Below, piece after piece: positions 8,516 through 15,966 of a stretch of DNA of 64,000 nt. The stretch is from Catenuloplanes niger (lineage in GTDB: Bacteria > Actinomycetota > Actinomycetes > Mycobacteriales > Micromonosporaceae). The translations under genes and the position numbers were made by a program. The notes under the pieces are model-generated. The model worked only from the letters and a program-made list of their open reading frames with translations, ran no database searches and was not told the DNA's origin. Positions within the stretch are counted from its first letter, which is position 1, and each line of letters begins with the position of its first letter. The stretch spans positions 7,674,501 through 7,738,500 of the forward strand of contig NZ_JAVDYC010000001.1 of NCBI RefSeq assembly GCF_031458255.1. Reading direction: 5' to 3'.

Positions 8516-8546
8516 ACGCTATGACCTGGAGCGCGCTCCAGGTCAA
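8516..8546 (-). promoter_or_regulatory. MerR-type promoter/operator of the aldo/keto reductase
   Basis: On the minus strand TTGACC (8546-8541) and TAGCGT (8521-8516) are separated by 19 bases, and the spacer region is covered by a perfect 24-bp palindrome (8522-8545, core CTGGAGCGCGCTCCAG). MerR activators typically bind such palindromes and untwist an over-long 19-bp spacer. The element overlaps the last codons and stop of the upstream alkB-like gene. Confidence 0.8.
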
Positions 8547-9169
8547 GCGACGTCGTGCGGGCGGAACTGGACGCTGACCCGCGGGCCCACCGGGCGGGCC
8601 GTCTTCGGGATCGCGTGCTCCCAGGTGCGCTGGCAGGAACCGCCCATCACGATCAGGTCGCCGTGGCCGAGCGGGAACCGCAGGCTCTCCCCGCCGCCGC
8701 GCGGCCGCAGCATCAGCGTGCGCGGCGAGCCGAACGAGACGATCGCGACCATGGTGTCCGACGTGGCCGACCGGCCCAGCGTGTCGCCGTGCCAGGCCAC
8801 GCTGTCCCGCCCGTCACGGTAGAGGCACATGCCGGCCGTGGTGAACGGCTCGCCGAGCTCCGGCGCGTAGTGCCGGGTCAGCCGGGTGCGGGCCGCGGTG
8901 AGCAGCGGGTGGGGGAGCGGCTCGTCCGCGCCGAACCACCGAAGCAGCCGGGGGACGTCGACCTGCCGCTCGTACATCCGCACGCGCTCGGCCCGCCAGC
9001 CGATGTCGCCGAGCAGCGTGTCCAGCACCGCGTCGGATCCGGAGACCCAGCCGGGCAGGTGGTCGACCCAGGCGCCGCGGGTGAGCGGGTGCCGGACCGC
9101 GTCGCGCAGGTCGCCGAGCACCGGGCCGGCGCCGGACGCCATGTCGAGCAGGGAGGGCTGGTGGGCCAT
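8543..9169 (-). CDS. AlkB-like 2-oxoglutarate/Fe(II)-dependent dioxygenase
   Basis: The 208-residue protein carries the iron-binding WHGD (H-x-D) motif near residue 126, a distal histidine in TWEHAIPK near 186, and the 2-oxoglutarate arginine in PRVSVQFRPH near the C-terminus, the order seen in AlkB repair enzymes. These remove alkyl groups from DNA or RNA bases by oxidation. RMYERQVDVPRLLRWFG and MCLYRDGRDSVAWHGD are typical of the actinobacterial AlkB branch. The 3' end overlaps the promoter of the downstream aldo/keto reductase. No SOS or Ada-type site is evident. Confidence 0.9.
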   Translation of the reverse strand: MAHQPSLLDMASGAGPVLGDLRDAVRHPLTRGAWVDHLPGWVSGSDAVLDTLLGDIGWRAERVRMYERQVDVPRLLRWFGADEPLPHPLLTAARTRLTRHYAPELGEPFTTAGMCLYRDGRDSVAWHGDTLGRSATSDTMVAIVSFGSPRTLMLRPRGGGESLRFPLGHGDLIVMGGSCQRTWEHAIPKTARPVGPRVSVQFRPHDVA

Positions 9170-9206
9170 GCCGCCGATCCTAGCCGCGTTCGAACACGCG
9201 TGCCAA

Positions 9207-9851
9207 TCAGCTGGCCTGGAACGCCTTGGCCACCGCGTCCCGGACCGTGGCGAGATCCGGCGTCCGCATGCCCCGCTCGTCGGCGAGCTGCCGCAGCGAC
9301 GTCATCGACACGTCCGCGAGACCGCAGGCGACGAACGTGTCGAAGACCGACAGGTCCGGGTCCACGTTCAGCGCGAACCCGTGCGTGGTGACGCCGCCAC
9401 GGATCCGCATGCCGATCGACACGAGCTTGCGGTGGTCCGGCGTCCACACGCCGACCAGGCTCGCCGCGCCCTTCGGCGTGTCCCGCCGGACCGCCTCGAA
9501 GCCCAGCGTGCCGACCGCCTCGATCAACGAGTTCTCGACCAGCCGGATGATGTCCACCGGCCCGCGCTGCCGCTCCCGCAGGTTCACGATCAGGTAGCCG
9601 ACCAGCTGACCCGGGCCGTGGTAGGTCGCGTGCCCGCCGCGGTCCACCGGCACCGTCGGGATCGCGCCGAGCGGGCCGGGCAGCTCCTCCGGCGGCGTCA
9701 GGCGGCCATAGGTGATCACCGGCGGATGGGTGAGCAGGAACAGCCGGTCGGGTGCGCGCCCGTCCCGGCACTCGTCCGCCCAGCCGGTCATGGTGGCGCC
9801 CGACTCGTCGTACGGCACCTCGCCGAGATCGACCCGCAGCAACTCACTCAT
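9207..9851 (-). CDS. lipB: Lipoyl(octanoyl) transferase
   Basis: LipB moves octanoate from acyl carrier protein to lipoyl domains such as GcvH, the first step of lipoate synthesis. The 214-residue product has DRGGHATYHGPGQLVGY (about 71-87), the catalytic lysine in DHRKLVSIGMRIRGG (about 139), THGFALNV and the nucleophilic cysteine in FVACGLADVSMTSL (about 176). GGGAGG four bases before ATG 9851 sets the start. A lipoylated GcvH is encoded at 54533. No lipA is in the window. The region upstream is shared with the divergent HTH gene at 9968. Confidence 0.95.
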   Translation of the reverse strand: MSELLRVDLGEVPYDESGATMTGWADECRDGRAPDRLFLLTHPPVITYGRLTPPEELPGPLGAIPTVPVDRGGHATYHGPGQLVGYLIVNLRERQRGPVDIIRLVENSLIEAVGTLGFEAVRRDTPKGAASLVGVWTPDHRKLVSIGMRIRGGVTTHGFALNVDPDLSVFDTFVACGLADVSMTSLRQLADERGMRTPDLATVRDAVAKAFQAS

Positions 9852-9918
9852 CGGGCCTCCCGGCGGCATGGTCGTGTGTGTCCCGCACAGCTCACGACGC
9901 GACGCTACCAGCGCGACC

Positions 9919-9936
9919 GTCAACAGACCATTGACA
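9919..9936. promoter_or_regulatory. GTCAA/TTGAC palindrome over a TTGACA -35 box
   Basis: GTCAA (9919-9923) and TTGAC (9931-9935) form an inverted repeat in the divergent region between lipB and the HTH gene. TTGACA at 9931-9936 is a perfect -35 box for the HTH gene, so a protein bound here would block it. A related CAAC/GTTG palindrome recurs inside and after the HTH gene. Confidence 0.5.
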
Positions 9937-9967
9937 ACCCCGGCGGTACGTGGAGAGCATCGCCACC

Positions 9968-10513
9968 ATGCGTCCCTACGACGAGGTGCGCGCGGTGCTC
10001 GCCGCGCCCGGTCCGCCGGCCGCCGAGGCCCTGGCCGCGCTCGGCCGGCTGCCCGCGCTCCGCGCCGAGCTGGACGCGGCCGAGGCCGCGCTGATCGAGG
10101 CGGCCCGCGACGGCGGCGCCGGCTGGTCGGCGATCGCGTCCGCGCTCGGCCTGTCCTCCCGCCAGGCGGGCGAGCAGCGCCTCGCCCGGCTGCGGCGCCG
10201 GATCGCGGCGTGTCAACATTCCGTTGACACGCCGCTGGGCGACCTCGTCGAGGCCGTGTCCGCGGCGGGCGCGGCGATCGCCGCCGACCCCGGCTGGGAC
10301 GACCGGCACCCGGCGGCGGCGCTCGTCCGGCAGTGCCTCGGCATCGCCGCCGGGCTGCGCGTGAGCGATCCACCAGGTGGCCTCTACAGCCTGGTCAGCG
10401 ACGTGCTGAACGATCTGCGCGGGTGGGACGAGGCGACGCTGCCGGACGCCCAGCGGGCCGCGATGGCCCGGCTGCGCTCCGCGGCCCGGGAGGCCGGAGT
10501 CCGGCCGGGTTGA
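9968..10513 (+). CDS. Small helix-turn-helix protein, unknown role
   Basis: I do not recognise a named family. The 181-residue protein has a clear HTH at about 50-75 (AGWSAIASALGLSSRQAGEQ, then RLARLRRRI), resembling sigma-region-4-like folds, and a helical C-terminal part of unknown role. ATG 9968 follows a TTGACA -35 box by about 31 bases, which fits a leaderless message; GTG 9950 would add six residues. Three CAAC/GTTG palindromes (9919-9935, 10206-10234, 10522-10544) flank or lie within the gene, suggesting autoregulation. The HTH is clear; the function is not. Confidence 0.7.
   Translation: MRPYDEVRAVLAAPGPPAAEALAALGRLPALRAELDAAEAALIEAARDGGAGWSAIASALGLSSRQAGEQRLARLRRRIAACQHSVDTPLGDLVEAVSAAGAAIAADPGWDDRHPAAALVRQCLGIAAGLRVSDPPGGLYSLVSDVLNDLRGWDEATLPDAQRAAMARLRSAAREAGVRPG
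10206..10234. promoter_or_regulatory. 12-bp perfect inverted repeat inside the HTH gene
   Basis: Arms 10206-10217 and 10223-10234 (each containing GTCAAC or GTTGAC) are perfectly complementary with a 5-base spacer. Each arm also reads TTGACA, a -35 box, outward. It lies in the codons joining the HTH and the C-terminal domain. Operator or roadblock site is the likely role (inference). Confidence 0.6.
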
Positions 10514-10521
10514 CTTCGACG

Positions 10522-10544
10522 GGCTCAACTATCAGGGTTGAGCC
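10522..10544. promoter_or_regulatory. 8-bp inverted repeat after the HTH gene
   Basis: GGCTCAAC (10522-10529) and GTTGAGCC (10537-10544) are perfectly complementary with a 7-base loop, 8 bases after the HTH stop. It could be a terminator hairpin, or a third copy of the CAAC/GTTG operator motif just before the MFS remnant. Confidence 0.5.
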
Positions 10545-10545
10545 G

Positions 10546-11448
10546 GTGGAGCTCACGTCGGATGGACGCCGCAACGCCGTCCTGCTCTCCACCTCCGCCG
10601 CGCTCTACGCGGCCCTCCACCTCCCCCACTCCGGCGTCCCGGCGCCTTCCGGCGTCCCGGCGGGCTCCGGCGGCACGGCGGGTTCCGGCGGGGCGGCGGG
10701 CTCCGACGGTGCGAGGGCTTCCGGTGGCGTGGCGGCTTCTGGTGGCGTGGCGGCTTCTGGTGGCGCGGTGGGTTCCGGTGGCGCGGTGGGTTCCGGTGGG
10801 GCCGTAGGTTCCGGCGGTGTGTGGGCGGCGTGGGCGGTGGGGGCGGGACATCTGCGGCGGAAGCCCGGGCTCGGCGCGATCGTGCTGGTGGCGACCGCGG
10901 CGATGGCGGCGGCGGCGCTCGGCTCCGGCGTGCTCTACGCGATGATCGACGAAGGGCTCGGCCGTGACCCGGCGTTCGCCGGCGTGCTCAGTTCGGTGCA
11001 GGGTGGCGGCGCGATCCTCGGCGGTCTGCTGACCGGCCGCCTGCTGGCGTCCCGCGGCGATCGGCGCCCCGGCGGGACGCTGCCGTCCGGCGAGACGCTG
11101 CTGGCCGCGTGCGGTGCGGTGCTGGTGGGAGCGGCACTGCTGATGCGGGCCGTGCCCTGGTCGCCGGCCGTGATCGCCGGCAGCCTGACCCTCGGTCTCG
11201 GCCTCCCCTGGACGGTTGTGGCCGCGTTCACCGCGGTCCAGCGTGGCACGCCCGGACCTCGGCTCGGTCGCGTCTCCGCCACCGCGACCTCGCTGATCTT
11301 CGCGACACCCGCGATCGCGACCCCCGCCGCCGCGGGCCTGCTTCCGGTCGCCGGCTACCGCCCGATCCTGCTCGCTGCCGCCGTCCTCGCCCTCGGCGCC
11401 GGAGTTCTCTCGTTCACCCGCGCCGCACCGTTCCGCCCGAGAGGCTGA
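10546..11448 (+). pseudogene. C-terminal half of an MFS transporter with a repeat-encoded leader
   Basis: From about 10837 onward the reading frame encodes six membrane helices of an MFS exporter (LGAIVLVATAAMAAAALGS, then GLGRDPAFAGVLSSVQGGG, and on to the end), that is, helices 7-12. Helices 1-6 are absent. Before it lies only a short TM-like stretch (AVLLSTSAALYAALHLP, with DAAT in another frame, as at the end of helix 6 in this family) and a 60-residue Gly/Ala/Ser linker made by ten 18-bp repeats. No good start is visible; GTG 10546 is nominal. I read this as a decayed, N-terminally deleted gene, although the frame is open and a half-transporter could still be made. Confidence 0.65.
10633..10812 (+). 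repeat. Ten tandem 18-bp units (in-frame VNTR)
   Basis: Ten consecutive 18-bp units run without interruption; 10723-10740 equals 10741-10758 and 10759-10776 equals 10777-10794 exactly. Each unit encodes a hexapeptide of the type GGVAAS or GGAVGS. Exact neighbouring copies point to recent slippage. Confidence 0.93.
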
Positions 11449-11465
11449 TGTGAGGTGCCGCGCCC

Positions 11466-11655
11466 GCGGCCGGTTTCCGTCCGCGGCCTCCCGGTGCGGG
11501 AACGAGGCGAGCTGCGGCCGGTGCCCGTCCGCAGGCTGGCGGCGCAGGACAGGGGCGTGGGGCGGCCGGTTCTCGTCCGCGGCTTCCGGGTGCGGACCCG
11601 GGAAAGGTGCGGCCGGTTCCCGTCCGCGGGCTTCCGGCGCCGGGTCCGGGCGCGG
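11466..11655. repeat. Four imperfect 48-bp tandem repeats between genes
   Basis: Units begin at 11466, 11514, 11562 and 11609, each opening with GCGGCCGGT followed by a CGTCCGC core. They fill most of the 261-base gap between the MFS remnant and the ArsR gene. No coding potential or RNA fold is convincing. Confidence 0.8.
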
Positions 11656-11709
11656 CACGGCGGGTGTTCGGGGCGGCCGCCGGTGCGCCGGGCGGCGTGG
11701 CCGGCGTGG

Positions 11710-12048
11710 TCAGCGTGCGGGAGGGGGCGCGGTGAGCAGGTGCTGGGCCTGGGCGAGGGATTCGAGGACCAGGCGGCGGACGTGGGTGCCGTTCAGCCGG
11801 TAGAGGACGCGGCGGCCGTCGCGGCGGGTGGTGACCAGGCCGGCGAGGCGGAGTTTGGCCAGGTGCTGGGAGACGGCGGGGCGGGCGGCGGTGCCGAGTG
11901 CGGCGGTCAGCGCGGTGACGTCGCGTTCGCCGTCGCGAAGATGCCAGAGCAGACGCAGCCGGGTCTCGTCGCCGAGCAGGCGGAGCGCGGCGACGGCGGC
12001 ACCGAAGGCGGCCTCGGCGGCGGTATCGTCCTGGTCGCGTGCGTACAT
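11710..12048 (-). CDS. ArsR-family winged-helix regulator
   Basis: The protein (112 residues from ATG 12048; GTG 12054 or 12066 are alternatives without better ribosome sites) has the ArsR fold: LRLLGDETRLRLLWHL, then ALTAALGTAARPAVSQHLAK as the recognition HTH, and GLVTTRRDGRRVLYRL as the wing. No CxC or His-rich metal site is evident, so the signal may not be a metal. It is divergent from clpC across a 400-base gap and has no obvious target gene beside it. Confidence 0.85.
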   Translation of the reverse strand: MYARDQDDTAAEAAFGAAVAALRLLGDETRLRLLWHLRDGERDVTALTAALGTAARPAVSQHLAKLRLAGLVTTRRDGRRVLYRLNGTHVRRLVLESLAQAQHLLTAPPPAR

Positions 12049-12447
12049 GAGCACATAGGATGCCACTCCGGTGGGTTTCCCGGCGACCCCGCGCCCGCGT
12101 GATTCCGCTCAGGGCGGAAGGTATTCACCTGTCAGCGGAAGTGGTCCGTTTTGAGCCGTTCCCGCACTGTGAAAGATCTTCACTGCGGTAGGGTGAGTCA
12201 TGCGGCAGAGCGCCTGCCCGAGCCACTGCATGGCAGTCACCGAAGAGTCGGGTGACACAGCGAGAGCCCATGCGATCGCGGCCAAGAGGCTTACCTCAGC
12301 GCAACCCTGGGGACAAAACGGGCGCATCTGCCGCTGTGGTGCTGGTGTTTCAACAGTGCTGCACTGGTGGCGCTGTGGTTGAAGTGCTGCTTGTGCCGTA
12401 CGTTTCAGCGGGAGTGCATGGGAGCCCGCAGTGAGGACGTGATGGGC
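12049..12447. other. Intergenic region between arsR-like gene and clpC
   Basis: About 400 bases without a supported gene. It is less GC-rich than its surroundings and must hold the clpC and ArsR promoters. A GTGAA-N5-TTCAC inverted repeat sits at 12169-12183. I could not identify a convincing ClgR or HspR site by eye. Confidence 0.5.
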
Positions 12448-14979
12448 ATGTTTGAGCGGTTCACCGACCGAGCGCGTCGGGTTGTCGTCCTGGCTCAGGA
12501 AGAAGCCCGGATGCTCAACCACAACTACATCGGCACCGAGCACATCCTGCTCGGTCTCATCCACGAGGGTGAGGGCGTCGCCGCCAAGGCCCTGGAGAGC
12601 CTCGGGGTCTCACTGGAGGGCGTCCGCCAGCAGGTTGAGGAGATCATCGGTCAGGGGCAGCAGGCCCCGAGCGGGCACATCCCGTTCACCCCCAGGGCGA
12701 AGAAGGTGCTGGAGCTGTCGCTCCGCGAGGCCCTTCAGCTGGGGCACAACTACATCGGTACGGAGCACATCCTGCTCGGTCTCATCCGTGAGGGTGAGGG
12801 CGTCGCCGCGCAGGTGCTGGTCAAGCTGGGCGCCGACCTCAACCGGGTCCGCCAGCAGGTCATCCAGCTCCTCTCCGGTTACTCCGAGGGCAAGGGCGGG
12901 GCGGCCACGGCCGGCACCGCGCCGGGCGAGTCCGCGCCGTCGACCAGCCTGGTGCTGGACCAGTTCGGCCGGAACCTCACCCAGGCCGCCCAGGAGGGCA
13001 AGCTCGACCCGGTCATCGGGCGCGAGAAGGAGATCGAGCGGGTCATGCAGGTGCTGTCCCGCCGTACCAAGAACAACCCGGTGCTCATCGGCGAGCCCGG
13101 TGTCGGCAAGACCGCCGTGGTGGAGGGCCTGTCCCAGAAGATCGTCAAGGGCGAGGTGCCCGAGACGCTGAAGGACAAGCAGCTCTACACGCTGGACCTC
13201 GGCGCGCTGGTCGCCGGCTCGCGGTACCGCGGTGACTTCGAGGAGCGCCTGAAGAAGGTGCTCAAGGAGATCCGCACCCGCGGTGACATCATCCTGTTCA
13301 TCGACGAGATCCACACGCTCGTCGGTGCGGGCGCGGCCGAGGGCGCGATCGACGCGGCGAACATCCTGAAGCCGATGCTGGCCCGGGGTGAGCTGCAGAC
13401 GATCGGCGCGACCACCAACGACGAGTACCGGAAGTACATCGAGAAGGACGCGGCGCTCGAGCGCCGTTTCCAGCCGGTGCAGGTCGGGGAGCCGTCGCTG
13501 GCGCACACCATCGAGATCCTCAAGGGTCTCCGCGACCGGTACGAGGCGCACCACCGGGTGAGCTTCACCGACGCGGCGCTGGTGGCCGCGGCCACGCTGG
13601 CCGACCGCTACATCTCGGACCGCTACCTGCCGGACAAGGCGATCGACCTGATCGACGAGGCCGGCGCCCGGATGCGCATCCGCCGGATGACCGCGCCGCC
13701 GGACCTGCGCGACTTCGACGAGAAGACCGCGGAGGTGCGCCGCGCGAAGGAGTCCGCGATCGACGCGCAGGACTTCGAGCGGGCGGCCCAGCTGCGCGAC
13801 CAGGAGAAGCAGCTGCTCTCCCAGAAGGCGCAGCGGGAGAAGGAGTGGAAGGCCGGCGACCTGGACGTCGTGTCCGAGGTCGACGACGAGCAGATCGCGG
13901 AGGTGCTGGGTAACTGGACCGGCATCCCGGTCTACAAGCTCACCGAGGAGGAGACCTCCCGGCTGCTGCGCATGGAGGACGAGCTGCACAAGCGGGTCGT
14001 CGGCCAGCTCGACGCGGTCAAGGCCGTGTCGAAGGCGATCCGGCGTACCCGGGCCGGTCTCAAGGACCCGAAGCGCCCGTCCGGTTCGTTCATCTTCGCC
14101 GGCCCGTCCGGCGTGGGTAAGACCGAGCTGACGAAGGCGCTGGCGGAGTTCCTGTTCGGTTCCGAGGACGCGTTGATCCAGCTGGACATGTCGGAGTTCC
14201 ACGACCGTTACACGGTGTCGCGCCTGGTGGGTGCGCCTCCCGGTTACGTGGGTTACGACGAGGGTGGCCAGCTGACCGAGAAGGTCCGCCGCAAGCCGTT
14301 CTCCGTGGTGCTCTTCGACGAGATCGAGAAGGCGCACCCGGACGTGTTCAACACGTTGCTGCAGATCCTGGAGGACGGTCGCCTGACCGACGGTCAGGGC
14401 CGGATCGTGGACTTCAAGAACACGGTGATCATCCTGACGACGAACCTGGGTACGCGTGACGTCGCGAAGGCGGTGTCGCTCGGTTTCCAGGCGTCGGAGG
14501 ACCAGGAGTCGAACTACGAGCGGATGAAGCAGAAGGTCAACGACGAGCTGAAGCAGCACTTCCGCCCGGAGTTCCTCAACCGTATCGACGACACGATCGT
14601 GTTCCACCAGCTGCAGCAGGACGAGATCCTGTCCATCGTGGACATCTTCGTCTCGCGTATCGAGGGCCAGCTGAAGAACAAGGACATGGCGCTCGAGCTG
14701 ACCGACAACGCGAAGAAGTACCTGGCGAAGAAGGGCTTCGACCCGGTGCTGGGTGCCCGGCCGCTGCGCCGGACGATCCAGCGTGACGTCGAGGACAACC
14801 TGTCCGAGCGCATCCTCTTCAACGAGCTGCGCCCCGGTCACATCGTGGTCATCGACTGCGAGGGCGACCCGGAGAAGATCGACGAGTCCAAGCTCGTCTT
14901 CCGGGCCTCGGAGCGTCCGGCCGAGGTGCCGGACGCGGTCCCCGCGGATCTCGGCACGGCGCCGTCCACCGAGGAGTAG
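12448..14979 (+). CDS. clpC: ClpC-type AAA+ protease unfoldase
   Basis: ClpC unfolds substrates and feeds them to ClpP. The 843-residue sequence is nearly collinear with M. tuberculosis ClpC1. It begins [11 protein letters not shown] and has two Clp-N repeats (about 1-145, each with GTEHILLGL). D1 follows with Walker [10 protein letters not shown] and Walker [11 protein letters not shown], then a UVR-containing middle region ([17 protein letters not shown], about 425-460), D2 with GPSGVGKTE and [13 protein letters not shown], and the tail [22 protein letters not shown] 12448 matches the canonical N-terminus; GTG 12439 and ATG 12442 lie closer to the GAGG site and would add three or two residues. 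A strong hairpin follows. Confidence 0.97.
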   Translation: MFERFTDRARRVVVLAQEEARMLNHNYIGTEHILLGLIHEGEGVAAKALESLGVSLEGVRQQVEEIIGQGQQAPSGHIPFTPRAKKVLELSLREALQLGHNYIGTEHILLGLIREGEGVAAQVLVKLGADLNRVRQQVIQLLSGYSEGKGGAATAGTAPGESAPSTSLVLDQFGRNLTQAAQEGKLDPVIGREKEIERVMQVLSRRTKNNPVLIGEPGVGKTAVVEGLSQKIVKGEVPETLKDKQLYTLDLGALVAGSRYRGDFEERLKKVLKEIRTRGDIILFIDEIHTLVGAGAAEGAIDAANILKPMLARGELQTIGATTNDEYRKYIEKDAALERRFQPVQVGEPSLAHTIEILKGLRDRYEAHHRVSFTDAALVAAATLADRYISDRYLPDKAIDLIDEAGARMRIRRMTAPPDLRDFDEKTAEVRRAKESAIDAQDFERAAQLRDQEKQLLSQKAQREKEWKAGDLDVVSEVDDEQIAEVLGNWTGIPVYKLTEEETSRLLRMEDELHKRVVGQLDAVKAVSKAIRRTRAGLKDPKRPSGSFIFAGPSGVGKTELTKALAEFLFGSEDALIQLDMSEFHDRYTVSRLVGAPPGYVGYDEGGQLTEKVRRKPFSVVLFDEIEKAHPDVFNTLLQILEDGRLTDGQGRIVDFKNTVIILTTNLGTRDVAKAVSLGFQASEDQESNYERMKQKVNDELKQHFRPEFLNRIDDTIVFHQLQQDEILSIVDIFVSRIEGQLKNKDMALELTDNAKKYLAKKGFDPVLGARPLRRTIQRDVEDNLSERILFNELRPGHIVVIDCEGDPEKIDESKLVFRASERPAEVPDAVPADLGTAPSTEE

Positions 14980-14996
14980 GTCCGGCACGACCCCGA

Positions 14997-15036
14997 CGAA
15001 GGCCCCCATCCTCCCCCCCGAGGATGGGGGCCTTCG
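14997..15036 (+). terminator. Strong intrinsic terminator after clpC
   Basis: A perfect 17-bp inverted repeat (14997-15013 and 15020-15036) with a six-C loop lies 18 bases after the clpC stop. No T-run follows. Confidence 0.85.
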
Positions 15037-15436
15037 CGCACCCCCCAGTGCGGCAAAGACCGTGCGGAGCGAATCAGCCAGGCCCGAGGTAGCGGCAGGA
15101 TGTCGCATATCCGCCGCTGTGGGTGTACGAGAGCGTCGCGTGGTGCAGGCTCGTCGCGTACATCGTCGGCATCCGATCTGTCGTACCGGCCGGCGCGTCT
15201 GCCGCGCCGCTGTCCTGAAGAAGACATTGGCCGCTGGGATGTCCCGCCCGATGCGGGCTGGTGTCCCGGCGTCCCGGAGCTTTCGGCACTTCCGCCCGGC
15301 CGAGCGGCGCACGCGGATGCCGGAACCTCCGGTCGTCTCGGGACATCCGTCCCATGGATCCGGGCCACCGGCGGCGTGCAGGATGAGCCGAAGCCCCGTG
15401 ACCGATCCGCAATCCCTTCAGATACAGGAGATCCCG
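15037..15436. other. Intergenic region without recognised features
   Basis: Four hundred bases between the clpC terminator and the next gene. I see no open frame with homology, RNA gene or repeat; the promoter for the 15437 operon must lie here. Confidence 0.5.
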
Positions 15437-15934
15437 ATGTCCACTGAGGCCACGCACGCGATTTTCGCGGTCGCCGCGAACAACGCCTGGGTGCACGTCT
15501 ACCGCGACGTCAAGACGCTGCTCGCGGAGACGGACATGGGCGCCGGCCACGAGCCGACCGTCACGAACACGATCGAGTTCTTCAACGCGTCCGGCAAGCG
15601 CCTGCTGCCCGCGTTCGGCCGGGACTGGACGCTGGTCGACCTGACCGAGAGCGGCGACCCGGCCGACCCGGACGCGGTGCACGCCCGGATCACCACGGTC
15701 ATCGAGCGGACCAAGACGATGATCCGCGAGCACGCCGACGACTTCCGCCAGGCCGGCTTCGACCCGGAGCAGACCATCGCACAGCTGCCCGCGACGTCCG
15801 GCCGGTCGCTCGCCGACATCGCCGACGACCTGGAGCCGAACTTCGGCGCGCTGACCGACCCGCCCGCGGTTCGGTCGCTGGTCATGATGACCCAGGGCAG
15901 CGCGCTGCACATGCTGCTCTGCCACAGCTGGTAA
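15437..15934 (+). CDS. Hypothetical protein preceding a sensor kinase
   Basis: I do not recognise this 165-residue soluble protein. It has no signal peptide or membrane segment. Visible features are IEFFNASGKRLLPAFGRDW near residues 48-66, an acidic stretch, and a C-terminal half of predicted helices ending in HMLLCHSW with the only cysteine. CAGGAG nine bases before ATG 15437 supports the start. It ends 32 bases before the histidine kinase gene and probably shares its transcript, so it may act with that sensor (inference). Confidence 0.75.
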   Translation: MSTEATHAIFAVAANNAWVHVYRDVKTLLAETDMGAGHEPTVTNTIEFFNASGKRLLPAFGRDWTLVDLTESGDPADPDAVHARITTVIERTKTMIREHADDFRQAGFDPEQTIAQLPATSGRSLADIADDLEPNFGALTDPPAVRSLVMMTQGSALHMLLCHSW

Positions 15935-15966
15935 GCAGTCTCCCCACCATCTGCATAGGAGTCACG

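Noticed and set aside
10206-10234. Terminal inverted repeat of a mobile element
   Set aside because: No transposase, no second end and no target duplication; the repeat is embedded in an intact reading frame.
12169-12183. Heat-shock or ClgR operator upstream of clpC
   Set aside because: The GTGAA-N5-TTCAC repeat does not match the known ClgR or HspR consensus well enough to name it.
12610-15312. Very long open frame (900 codons) antisense to clpC
   Set aside because: It is the mirror frame of a strongly conserved gene at high GC; its translation is Arg/Leu/Asp-rich without any domain. The same applies to the 1037-codon plus-strand frame at 25508-28621 overlapping geosmin synthase.
15037-15436. 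Riboswitch or small RNA in the gap after clpC
   Set aside because: No conserved riboswitch core or strong terminator-like fold was recognisable by eye.
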